Below, one piece after another: positions 37,842 to 45,990 of a stretch of 64,000 bases of DNA. This DNA comes from Pedobacter panaciterrae (GTDB lineage: Bacteria > Bacteroidota > Bacteroidia > Sphingobacteriales > Sphingobacteriaceae), in contig NZ_JABMKW010000020.1 of the NCBI RefSeq assembly GCF_013204795.1, positions 372,001-436,000 on the forward strand, read 5' to 3'. The notes under the pieces are model-generated. The model saw only the letters and a program-made list of their open reading frames with translations, was not told the DNA's origin and did not search any database. The position numbers were made by a program, and so were the translations under genes. Numbering within the stretch: the stretch's first letter is position 1; every line of letters begins with the position of its first letter.

Positions 37842-39341
37842 ATGACTGGTAAAACTAAATCAGATAGTACTGTTGATGTTGTATTAATTGGCGCTGGTAT
37901 TATGAGCGCAACTTTGGGTGTATTACTTAAGGAATTGCAGCCAGATCTTAGTATTGAAATTTTTGAACGATTAGACGTAGCCGCCGCAGAAAGTTCTGAT
38001 GCATGGAATAATGCGGGAACCGGGCACTCGGCTTTTTGTGAATTAAACTACACTCCACAACTAGCTGATGGTACAGTAGAAACTAAAAAAGCGGTTTCAA
38101 TTGCTGAATCTTTTGAAGTATCCAAACAGTTTTGGTCTTTCCTGGTAAGGAATAAAATTGTTGATTCTCCTGAAACATTTATCAAAAGCATACCACATAT
38201 CAGTTTTGTATGGGGGCAGGAGAACGTTGAATTTTTACGCGAGAGGTATAATAACCTTCAGAAAAGTGATCTTTTTAGAGGGATGACCTTTTCTGAAGAT
38301 CCGAAAGAACTTGCTGAATGGATGCCTTTAGTAATGAACGACAGGGATTCGGCAGAGAAAGTTGCTGGAACAAAAATGGAGCTTGGTACCGATGTAAACT
38401 TTGGTGCCTTAACCAGAATGATGTTTAATTATCTTCAAAAGAAGGAAAGCGTAAGTATGCATTTTGACCATGAAGTTCGCAAACTAAAGCAAAAAGATGG
38501 TTTATGGGAAGTAAAGGTTAAAAATGAAACAACCGGTAAAAAAAGAGTTGTAAAAGCAAAATTCGTATTTATTGGCGCAGGCGGTGGTTCTTTGCCACTT
38601 CTTGAAAAAGCGGGAATTCCAGAAGGAAATGGATTTGGCGGTTTCCCTGTAAGTGGACAATGGCTTAAATGTGTTAATCCGGAAGTTATTGAACGTCATA
38701 ATGCAAAAGTATATGGAAAGGCGTCTGTTGGTGCTCCACCAATGTCTGTCCCACATCTTGACACAAGAATGATTGATGGTAAGAAAGCTTTGTTATTTGG
38801 CCCTTATGCTGGTTTCTCTACGCGTTTCTTGAAACATGGTTCTTTACTTGATTTACCTCTTTCAATAAAAATTAATAACATCAGACCGATGATATCGGCA
38901 GGTTTAGATAACCTGCAGCTTACCAAATACCTGATTGATCAGGTACGTCAGTCACCAGAAGATCGTATGGCTGCGCTTAGAGAATATCTGCCAACCGCAA
39001 AAATGGAGGATTGGGAGCTCGAAACTGCTGGTCAGCGTGTTCAGGTAATTAAGAAGGATGAAAAACATGGTGGTGTACTTGAGTTTGGTACTGAAGTTGT
39101 TACTGCTGCCGATGGATCAATTGCAGCACTACTTGGTGCATCTCCGGGGGCATCTACTGCTGTTTCCATCATGATTACCTTAATGGAGCGTTGTTTTGCT
39201 GATCAGATTAAATCTGAAGAATGGCAGAAAAAACTAAAAAGTATGATTCCTTCTTATGGTGAGGCGCTGAACGGAAATGCTCAGTTAACTGAAGAGATCA
39301 GGATTCAAACCACACATGCACTTAATCTAAAAACGGCATAA
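37842..39341 (+). CDS. mqo: Malate:quinone oxidoreductase
   Basis: About 499-residue FAD-dependent, membrane-associated malate dehydrogenase of the citric acid cycle, passing electrons to menaquinone. FAD-binding VVLIGAGIMSATLGVLLKEL at the N terminus, SSDAWNNAGTGHSAFCELNY, PVSGQWLKC, and the C-terminal ALLGASPGASTAVSIM segment are Mqo signatures. Length is normal. I chose the ATG at 37842 because the upstream TTG lies within a good -7 promoter element. Monocistronic. Confidence 0.96.
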   Translation: MTGKTKSDSTVDVVLIGAGIMSATLGVLLKELQPDLSIEIFERLDVAAAESSDAWNNAGTGHSAFCELNYTPQLADGTVETKKAVSIAESFEVSKQFWSFLVRNKIVDSPETFIKSIPHISFVWGQENVEFLRERYNNLQKSDLFRGMTFSEDPKELAEWMPLVMNDRDSAEKVAGTKMELGTDVNFGALTRMMFNYLQKKESVSMHFDHEVRKLKQKDGLWEVKVKNETTGKKRVVKAKFVFIGAGGGSLPLLEKAGIPEGNGFGGFPVSGQWLKCVNPEVIERHNAKVYGKASVGAPPMSVPHLDTRMIDGKKALLFGPYAGFSTRFLKHGSLLDLPLSIKINNIRPMISAGLDNLQLTKYLIDQVRQSPEDRMAALREYLPTAKMEDWELETAGQRVQVIKKDEKHGGVLEFGTEVVTAADGSIAALLGASPGASTAVSIMITLMERCFADQIKSEEWQKKLKSMIPSYGEALNGNAQLTEEIRIQTTHALNLKTA

Positions 39342-39648
39342 GCAAAACTAGGGTTCTAGTAATCATACATTATATTCATAGTCACCCTTCCTCGTTCAAA
39401 GTTACCTTTCTCCGTCATCTCGACTGAAGGAGCGTATGCTCTAATCTCGAACAAAAAAAACTTGAATAATCCATAAGAAAGACTTAAGGGTTTCTTAAGC
39501 CTTTCCTATAGATTTTTTCAAGTGCTAATCTTTTTCTGAATGTTTAAGTCTGGCAGCCCAAATGGAATAGGCTGTAGTTAATAAAAAGCCAGAATCATTA
39601 TCTCGAAAACAATTATTATATTGTAAACGTTTGACTATAAAACAGAAA
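39342..39648. other. 307-bp intergenic stretch between mqo and the AsmA-like gene
   Basis: No gene is supported here. It holds a degenerate dispersed-repeat-like sequence (39413-39452), two copies of CTTAAG five bases apart near 39483-39499 that can pair as a weak hairpin followed later by a T-run (possible mqo terminator), and an AAACGTTT palindrome at 39625-39632 next to the AsmA start. A minus-strand open frame through this region mostly shadows the AsmA gene and has no family resemblance. Confidence 0.5.
39413..39452. repeat. Degenerate intergenic repeat resembling dispersed Bacteroidota elements
   Basis: The sequence begins CGTCATCTCGACTGAAGGAG and continues to TAATCTCGAAC, with an internal GAGC/GCTC mini-hairpin. 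I recognise the opening words as those of short imperfect palindromes scattered between genes in Pedobacter-like genomes (normally ending GGAGAGATCT). This copy looks decayed. Only one copy of this type is visible in the window, so the repeat status rests on memory, not on counting. Confidence 0.45.
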
Positions 39649-42078
39649 ATGCCAAGCTGGTCTAAAATAACACTCAAAGTACTGGGTATCCTTATAGGGT
39701 TGATACTTCTAATTTTCTCAGCTCTTGCTTTATATGTGAACTCAAATAAAAAGAGTTTACTGGAAACCATAACGCAAAAGCTAAATAAAAACCTCCATGG
39801 CACGCTTACCATAGCAAGCATGGAACCCACCTTTTTACGCGGATTTCCTGGCGTCTCTATTAAACTAAACAATGTAGTGATGAAAGATAGCCTTTGGAAA
39901 AACCATCAGCATACGCTTTTAGATGCTAAAGAATTGGAAGTATCTGTAAATACCTTAGCCTTACTTAAGGGAACTATTGAAATAAAAAAAATAGGAATTA
40001 ATGATGCAGCAATCTATCTGTTTACCGACAGTAATGGATATAGCAATACCGCTATTTTCCCCAAAAAAGACAAATCAAAAAAGCCAAAAGATGATAACAG
40101 CTCAAGCCCGGAACTGGGAAAGTTTACTTTAAGCAATGTCAGTTTTGTGGTAGACAATCAAAAAGGACATAAACTCTTTCAGTTTGACATTTACGATTTA
40201 AAGGGCAATATGGATTATCTTTTACTTGGCGGTTGGGAGGCTGACATTAAACTTAAAGCACTAGCCAAAAGCCTGGCATTTAACACCAGAAGAGGCAGCT
40301 TTATTAAAGACAAACTTTTAGAAGGTCCTTTTAAAATTACCTATAACGACGATTCCGGAATTTTGCTGGTAGCTCCTAATAAATTAAATATTGGAAAAGA
40401 TCCATTTATAATTGGGGCTAAGTTTGATACTTCTAAAGAAAACACAGACTTTACCATCAATATAGAAACCAAAAATATTTTATGGCGCAATGCTTCCGCG
40501 TTGTTGGCTCCAAATATTACTGCTAAGCTCAACATGTTTGACCTTAAGCAACCTATACATGTTTATTGCACGCTGGCTGGCAATATGGGCCCTGGTGGAG
40601 ACCCTGCTATCAATGTTAAGGCACTCATAAAGGATAATGTGCTAACCACGCGGGGTGGGGTAGTTGAAGATTGTAATTTTACCGGTTTTTTTACCAATAA
40701 CTATATTAAAGGCAAAGGAATAAATGATGAAAACTCAGCCATTAAGCTCTTTAGTTTTAAAGGAAGCTATGCGCAGATACCATTTTCCATTGACACCGCC
40801 TTTATCAATAACCTGAATAAACCAATTGCCACGGGGCTGTTCACTTCACAGTTTGAAATTGCAAAGCTTAACAACGTCATCGGAGAGGAGATGCTCAAAT
40901 TCGGTAACGGCACAGCAAATGTCAAACTGGCTTACCGTGCAGATATTGTAGATTTTATGCTGGCCAAACCTTTTGTTAAAGGCGTGGTGGATATTCAGAA
41001 TGCAGATGTAAGTTATGTTCCCCGCAAGGTGAATTTCAAAAACACAGCCATTTCACTCAATTTTACTGATCAGGACCTCTATATTAAGAACATCCGTTTA
41101 CAAAGCGGTAAAAGCATTGTATCTATGGAAGGTTCTGTAAGTAATTTCTTAAACCTTTATTATACTAATCCGGAGAAAGTACTGCTCAACTGGAAGATCA
41201 GGAGCCCAGAGCTTCATTTAGAGGAGTTTATCGGCTTCCTTGGAACCAGAAAACCAAAAGCAAAAAAGAGAAGTAAGAAATCTAATTTTTCAGAAAACCT
41301 GAATGAACTTTTTGAAAAGAGTCAAGTAAATATGAATGTTAAAGTAGATAAGATATACTACAATAAGTTTCTTGCTACTAATGCTAATGCAGATCTATTG
41401 CTCTCAGAAAATGGTATAGCTATTAAAAATGTTAATGTAAAGCATGCTGGTGGTGCACTTTCTTTAAATGGTAGCATTGCTCAAAAGGGCAGTACCAATA
41501 ATTTTAAACTTAATGCTACAATTACTAATGTGGACATTAAAAACTTCTTTTATTCCTTTGATAACTTCGGCATGAAAACACTGACGTCAAAAAACTTAAG
41601 AGGCTATCTGTTTTCTAAGACTAATATATCGGGGGTTATAAGCGATAAAGGAAATCTCCTTCCCAATTCATTATATGGCAGCATCGTATTTGATTTAAAA
41701 AAAGGGGCGCTGATAAGCTTCGATCCGGTTAAAAATGTAGGGAAATTTGCTTTCCCACTTAGGGATTTGGACAACATTTCATTTACGAACTTGAATGGAA
41801 AGTTTGATGTACGTGGTCAAAAAATTACCATCAACCCTATGCAAATTAATTCGAGCTTGCTGAATATGGATATTGCCGGCGTATACTCAATGTCAACCGG
41901 GACTAACATTACTTTGGATGTACCCTTAAGAAATCCTAAAAAGGATGCTGAGATTACAGATAAAAATGAAAAAAGAGCAAGAAGGATGAAAGGAATTGTA
42001 TTACATTTACTAGCAACTGATGGCGAAGACGGGAAGATCAAAATCAAATTGAATAGAAATCGCGATAAAACAAAATAA
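39649..42078 (+). CDS. AsmA-like family protein
   Basis: About 809 residues with one N-terminal membrane segment (LGILIGLILLIFSALALYVN) and a long beta-rich periplasmic part typical of AsmA/TamB-like (BAM/lipid-transport related) proteins. Visible family words are IASMEPTFLRGFPGVSIKLNNV and, late in the protein, ISFTNLNGKFDVRGQKITIN, with NSSLLNMDIAGVYSM just after it. AsmA-like proteins are thought to bridge the periplasm and help phospholipid transport or outer-membrane homeostasis. ATG at 39649 is preferred; an in-frame TTG at 39631 adds six residues. Monocistronic or with osmC 33 bp downstream. Confidence 0.88.
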   Translation: MPSWSKITLKVLGILIGLILLIFSALALYVNSNKKSLLETITQKLNKNLHGTLTIASMEPTFLRGFPGVSIKLNNVVMKDSLWKNHQHTLLDAKELEVSVNTLALLKGTIEIKKIGINDAAIYLFTDSNGYSNTAIFPKKDKSKKPKDDNSSSPELGKFTLSNVSFVVDNQKGHKLFQFDIYDLKGNMDYLLLGGWEADIKLKALAKSLAFNTRRGSFIKDKLLEGPFKITYNDDSGILLVAPNKLNIGKDPFIIGAKFDTSKENTDFTINIETKNILWRNASALLAPNITAKLNMFDLKQPIHVYCTLAGNMGPGGDPAINVKALIKDNVLTTRGGVVEDCNFTGFFTNNYIKGKGINDENSAIKLFSFKGSYAQIPFSIDTAFINNLNKPIATGLFTSQFEIAKLNNVIGEEMLKFGNGTANVKLAYRADIVDFMLAKPFVKGVVDIQNADVSYVPRKVNFKNTAISLNFTDQDLYIKNIRLQSGKSIVSMEGSVSNFLNLYYTNPEKVLLNWKIRSPELHLEEFIGFLGTRKPKAKKRSKKSNFSENLNELFEKSQVNMNVKVDKIYYNKFLATNANADLLLSENGIAIKNVNVKHAGGALSLNGSIAQKGSTNNFKLNATITNVDIKNFFYSFDNFGMKTLTSKNLRGYLFSKTNISGVISDKGNLLPNSLYGSIVFDLKKGALISFDPVKNVGKFAFPLRDLDNISFTNLNGKFDVRGQKITINPMQINSSLLNMDIAGVYSMSTGTNITLDVPLRNPKKDAEITDKNEKRARRMKGIVLHLLATDGEDGKIKIKLNRNRDKTK

Positions 42079-42111
42079 ACAACCTTTTAATAATCACCTT
42101 AATTTATTGAA

Positions 42112-42522
42112 ATGAAACGTAATGCAACAGCCGTTTGGAATGGCACTATTAAAGAAGGTTCAGGAAACCTTACAACCGATAGCAAAGTACTTGATAAAAC
42201 ACAATATTCATTTAATAGTCGCTTTGCTGATGGAATTGGAACCAATCCTGAAGAATTGATGGCTGCAGCTCATGCTGGCTGTTTCACCATGAAACTAAGC
42301 TTAGACTTAACGGAAGCTGGATTTAATCCAACTTCATTAGAAACCAAAGCAACTGTCACTTTGGATAATGGAGTGATTACTACTTCACATCTTGTCCTAA
42401 AAGCTGACATACCCGGAATTGATGATGCCAAGTTCCAGGAGATTGCGGCTGGTTCCAAGGCCACATGCCCTGTAAGTAAGGCTTATAACGTAGAGATTAG
42501 CTTAGAAGCTTCATTGGTTTAA
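42112..42522 (+). CDS. OsmC-family peroxiredoxin
   Basis: 136-residue OsmC/Ohr-family thiol peroxidase. The two redox cysteines are in AAAHAGCFTMKLS (about residue 57) and SKATCPVSKAYN (about residue 121), with family words RNATAVWNGTIKEGSG and TNPEELMAAAHA. It reduces organic hydroperoxides and helps in oxidative or osmotic stress. OsmC rather than Ohr is favoured by the N-terminal A-x-W-x-G start. Followed by an intrinsic terminator. Confidence 0.93.
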   Translation: MKRNATAVWNGTIKEGSGNLTTDSKVLDKTQYSFNSRFADGIGTNPEELMAAAHAGCFTMKLSLDLTEAGFNPTSLETKATVTLDNGVITTSHLVLKADIPGIDDAKFQEIAAGSKATCPVSKAYNVEISLEASLV

Positions 42523-42548
42523 TGAACTTTTAGATAAACTTATTCCCT

Positions 42549-42587
42549 AAATCCTCCTCTTTAGTTAATAAAAAGGAGGATTTTTTT
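42549..42587 (+). terminator. Intrinsic terminator after osmC
   Basis: AAATCCTCCT pairs with AGGAGGATTT (10 bp) around a 15-base AT-rich loop and is followed by a run of T, ending 27 bp after the osmC stop codon. Orientation and T-run fit plus-strand termination. Confidence 0.85.
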
Positions 42588-42661
42588 ATTTTATAGTTAC
42601 GAGATACGCAGTAATTTATCTATTTTCGAATTTTCGCGCCAAATAAACTATAACAGCCACA

Positions 42662-43696
42662 ATGACCAAGTCTATACTTGTATTGAAATTAGGTTCCGCT
42701 TCCATCACTACCTCTAAAGGAGAAATTGATGAAGCAATAATTGCAGATATAACCCGGCAAGTAGCAGAACTTGCTCTTAATCACCACTTAATACTGGTAT
42801 CTTCAGGTGCAGTTGCAGCTGGAAAAAAATACATAAAAAATTATAAAGGTAAAATTAGTGAGCGAAAAGCTGCTGCTTCAATTGGTAATCCGCTATTGTT
42901 AAGCACTTATTCAAAACATTTTAAACCCTATAATATTTCTATTGCACAAAGTTTATGCGAGAGACAGCATTTTTCTCATAGAACTCAATTCCTTCAGCTA
43001 AAAGAAACTTACGAGGAATTATGGAAAAATGGTGTAATTCCAATTGCCAATGAAAATGATGTAGTTAGTAATTTAGAGCTAAAGTTCTCAGATAATGACG
43101 AACTTGCTACTTTATTAGGTGTTGGTTTTGGTGCCTCTCTTATCCTTTTAGGTACATCAGTTCCGGGTGTACTGGATAAAGATGGAAACGTAATTGACAC
43201 AATTGAATCCATAAATAACGATGTATTCTCTTTAGCTAACAAAAATACATCTGAGGTAGGGTTGGGTGGTATGATTTCTAAACTAACCTTCGCAAACCTT
43301 GCTTCTACAATGGGAATCAAGGTCGTTATTTTTGGCGTTAGAACACCAGACGGAATACTAAAAGCAGCAAAAGGAGAGTCAGGCACTATCTGCACACCCA
43401 AAAACTGCTCAATATCTGCAAGAAATAAGTGGCTTGCAAGTGGTAGCCTGGTAACTGGTCGACTCATGGTTGATGCTGGTGCCAGTGAAGCAATTAAAAA
43501 AAGAAAAAGCTTGCTTGCTGTTGGTGTAAAATCTATTGAAGTAGATTTCGCTAATGGCGAAATATTTGAAATTATTGACGAGCAGAAAAATATTGTAGCC
43601 GTAGCACAGGCTAAAGTATCATCGAACACGATTAGTAAAAATGCTAAACAACATAACCTGGAGATAGCCAATGCCAGTGATATTGTAATATTATAA
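42662..43696 (+). CDS. proB: Glutamate 5-kinase
   Basis: 344-residue first enzyme of proline synthesis, phosphorylating glutamate. The amino-acid kinase domain (about 1-250) shows VLKLGSASITTSKGE, VSSGAVAAG, and IPIANENDVVSNLELKFSDNDELATLLG. The C-terminal part (RKSLLAVGVKSIEVDFANGE, about 275-344) is a PUA domain. Slightly shorter than the E. coli enzyme. It starts an operon with proA 1 bp later and the LacI-family regulator. No proC is in the window. Confidence 0.95.
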   Translation: MTKSILVLKLGSASITTSKGEIDEAIIADITRQVAELALNHHLILVSSGAVAAGKKYIKNYKGKISERKAAASIGNPLLLSTYSKHFKPYNISIAQSLCERQHFSHRTQFLQLKETYEELWKNGVIPIANENDVVSNLELKFSDNDELATLLGVGFGASLILLGTSVPGVLDKDGNVIDTIESINNDVFSLANKNTSEVGLGGMISKLTFANLASTMGIKVVIFGVRTPDGILKAAKGESGTICTPKNCSISARNKWLASGSLVTGRLMVDAGASEAIKKRKSLLAVGVKSIEVDFANGEIFEIIDEQKNIVAVAQAKVSSNTISKNAKQHNLEIANASDIVIL

Positions 43697-43697
43697 T

Positions 43698-44951
43698 ATG
43701 ATAATGGAATCGATAGAAGACCAGTTAATCAGTGCACAGAATGCCAAAAAATCCATATCAACACTCAGTGATAAGGATAAGCAAAGCATAATCACCCGAA
43801 TTGCACAAATTATTTCTGAGAGAAAAGAAGATATCATTGCTGAGAATTTAAAGGATCTGGAGAAGATGTCTGACACTGACCCCAAGAAGGATCGTCTTCT
43901 TTTAAATGCTGAACGAATTATTGAGCTTAGCAAAAGCCTGGTTGATGTTTCAAACCTGGAAGATCCAACCAACAAGATCCTTTCTGAAAAGACAATCGAT
44001 AACGGACTTTTTATTCAAAAAAGAACGGTTCCTCTTGGTGTGGTTGGCGTAATTTATGAATCAAGACCAAATGTTACACTTGATGTAGCCGCTTTATGCA
44101 TTAGATCAGGAAATGTTTGTTTACTTAGAGGGGGGCAGGATGCTTATCATACTAATTTGTTTGTAGTTTCATTGATTCAGAAGGTCCTTGCTGAAAATAA
44201 CCTTGATATAAATATTGTACAACAACTTCCTGCTGAAAGAAAGTATATTTTAGATATTTTAACTGCAGAAAAATATATAGATGTAATTATCCCTAGAGGC
44301 TCCAATCAGTTGATTGAATTCGTTCGCAAAAACGCTTTAGTACCGGTAATAGAGACTGGTGCTGGTGTTTGCCATACTTATGTAGAAGAGTCGGCTAAAC
44401 TTGATGATGCTGCTAAAATAGTGGTAAATGCCAAGGTTTCAAGGCCCTCCGTTTGTAATGCATTAGACACTGTTTTGGTAGATAAGGCAATTGCACAAAC
44501 TTTTCTGGAAAAGCTTGCACCAATGCTGGCTGGATATAATGTTGAGATATTTGCCGATGAAGACTCTTATAGGATTTTAAAAGATCAGAATTATCCTTTA
44601 ATTAATAAAGCTGAACCCGAAGATTTTGGAAGAGAGTTCCTTGATTTCAAGTGTTCTGTGAAAATTGTAAATAGTATCGATGAAGCACTTGATCATATTG
44701 CAAAGTTCTCTTCAAAACATTCTGAGGCAATTATTACGCAAAACCCTGTTAAAACTGAATTGTTTCTAAACCAGGTTGATGCGGCTGTGGTATACTTAAA
44801 TGCTTCAACAAGATTTACTGATGGACAGGTTTTTGGCTTAGGAGCGGAAATTGGCATATCTACTCAGAAATTGCATGCCAGAGGGCCTTTTGCCCTTGAA
44901 AAACTAGTTACAGAAAAATGGATTGTTAAAGGTGAGGGACAAGTAAGATGA
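43698..44951 (+). CDS. proA: Glutamate-5-semialdehyde dehydrogenase (gamma-glutamyl phosphate reductase)
   Basis: 417-residue second proline-pathway enzyme, an aldehyde-dehydrogenase relative that reduces glutamyl phosphate with NADPH. Family words are RTVPLGVVGVIYESRPNVTL, CIRSGNVCLLRGGQDA, the catalytic cysteine in KVSRPSVCNALDTVLVDK, and STRFTDGQVFGLGAEIGIST with KLHARGPFAL at the C terminus. An ATG two codons in (MESIED) is an alternative start. It overlaps the downstream regulator by 4 bp (ATGA), a sign of translational coupling. Confidence 0.95.
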   Translation: MIMESIEDQLISAQNAKKSISTLSDKDKQSIITRIAQIISERKEDIIAENLKDLEKMSDTDPKKDRLLLNAERIIELSKSLVDVSNLEDPTNKILSEKTIDNGLFIQKRTVPLGVVGVIYESRPNVTLDVAALCIRSGNVCLLRGGQDAYHTNLFVVSLIQKVLAENNLDINIVQQLPAERKYILDILTAEKYIDVIIPRGSNQLIEFVRKNALVPVIETGAGVCHTYVEESAKLDDAAKIVVNAKVSRPSVCNALDTVLVDKAIAQTFLEKLAPMLAGYNVEIFADEDSYRILKDQNYPLINKAEPEDFGREFLDFKCSVKIVNSIDEALDHIAKFSSKHSEAIITQNPVKTELFLNQVDAAVVYLNASTRFTDGQVFGLGAEIGISTQKLHARGPFALEKLVTEKWIVKGEGQVR

Positions 44952-45964
44952 AACCAGCATCAATAAAAGACATTGCCAGCAAGGCCAATGTATCTATTAC
45001 AACTGTATCCTTTATTTTAAACGGCAAAGCTGAGCAAATGCGTATTAGCAAAGCTGTTATTGAAAAGGTTAATACAATTATTAAAGAATTTGACTTTAAA
45101 CCCAATCAAGTAGCCAGGAGCTTACGAACAGGAAATACGCAAACTATTGGACTGATAGTAGAAGATATATCTAACCCATTCTTTGCCAGCATTGCCCGAA
45201 AGATAGAAGATAAGGCATATAAAAAAGGTTACAAAATCAGTTACTCAAGTACTGAGAATGATCCCGTTAAGGCCAAGGAACTTATAGAGATGTTTAAGGC
45301 AAGACAAGTGGATGCCTATATTATTGCTCCTGTACCTGGCCTTGAAAGTGAAATTAAACAATTGCTGACGGAACGTATTCCAGTAGTTATATTTGATAGG
45401 AATCTTCCGGATATGGAAGTTAATTATGTTGTAGTAGACAATTTTAATGGTACTTACATCGCTACAAAACACCTTATAGATAGCGGTAAAAAGAACATTG
45501 CTTTTGTAACTGTGGATTTGCATGTAGACCAGATCAATAACCGTTTTCTGGGTTACGAAAAGGCACTTCAAGACCGTGGCATCCAGTTTAATAAAGATAT
45601 TTATACTGAAATTCCTTTTGATAGCCCTGACGACAATACAACAGCACAGTTAATGCTCTTGTTTGAGAAGAATCCAGAGATTGATGCTGTCTTATTTTCA
45701 ACTAACTACCTTGCAATTAAAGGTCTGTTGGTTTTAAAACTGATAAAGAAAGAAATCAATGATGATTTCAGTATTGTGGCTTACGATGATCATGATGTAT
45801 TTAAATTACATACACCTCCAATTAGTGTTGTAGATCAGCCTATAGAAGAAATGGCCGAGAAGATCATCGATGTACTTTTAAATGAGCTTGCTTCGGCCAG
45901 TAATACTTTGATAAAGAAAGAGGCAAGCAAAATAATTCTGCAGCCTAAGTTTATAAAAAGGTGA
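44948..45964 (+). CDS. LacI-family transcriptional regulator
   Basis: 338-residue regulator: N-terminal LacI helix-turn-helix (SIKDIASKANVSITTVSFIL, then NGKAEQMRISKAVIEKV and the hinge FKPNQVARSLRTG) and a periplasmic-binding-protein-like effector domain (TQTIGLIVEDISNPFFASIA). The C-terminal part has the usual VVDQPIEEMAEKI. It overlaps proA by 4 bp, an odd companion, as LacI proteins normally control sugar genes. The neighbouring convergent gene is a phosphosugar mutase. It could act at the CAAACGTTTG site upstream of GH31, but that is speculation. Effector unknown. Confidence 0.93.
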   Translation: MKPASIKDIASKANVSITTVSFILNGKAEQMRISKAVIEKVNTIIKEFDFKPNQVARSLRTGNTQTIGLIVEDISNPFFASIARKIEDKAYKKGYKISYSSTENDPVKAKELIEMFKARQVDAYIIAPVPGLESEIKQLLTERIPVVIFDRNLPDMEVNYVVVDNFNGTYIATKHLIDSGKKNIAFVTVDLHVDQINNRFLGYEKALQDRGIQFNKDIYTEIPFDSPDDNTTAQLMLLFEKNPEIDAVLFSTNYLAIKGLLVLKLIKKEINDDFSIVAYDDHDVFKLHTPPISVVDQPIEEMAEKIIDVLLNELASASNTLIKKEASKIILQPKFIKR

Positions 45965-45990
45965 TTTAGAGGTGATTAAACCTCTAAATC
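45963..45990 (-). terminator. Hairpin overlapping the ends of two convergent genes
   Basis: GATTTAGAGGT pairs perfectly with ACCTCTAAATC (11 bp, six-base loop). It covers the last bases of the LacI-family gene and of the phosphosugar mutase gene. On the minus strand the stem is followed by CCTTTTTAT, so it probably terminates the mutase transcript. On the plus strand no T-run follows. Confidence 0.65.

Noticed and set aside
39625..39632. AAACGTTT before the AsmA-like gene as a LacI operator
   Set aside because: An 8-bp AT-rich palindrome is expected about twice by chance in a window of this composition, and the gene has no sugar link.
39525..39872. 115-codon minus-strand frame in the mqo-asmA gap
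   Set aside because: Two-thirds lies over the AsmA signal-anchor region in antisense, and no conserved motif is visible.
43009..43671. 220-codon open frame on the minus strand opposite proB
   Set aside because: It is antisense to a clear glutamate 5-kinase and its translation (Ser/Pro/Leu-rich) resembles no family; a shadow of codon bias.
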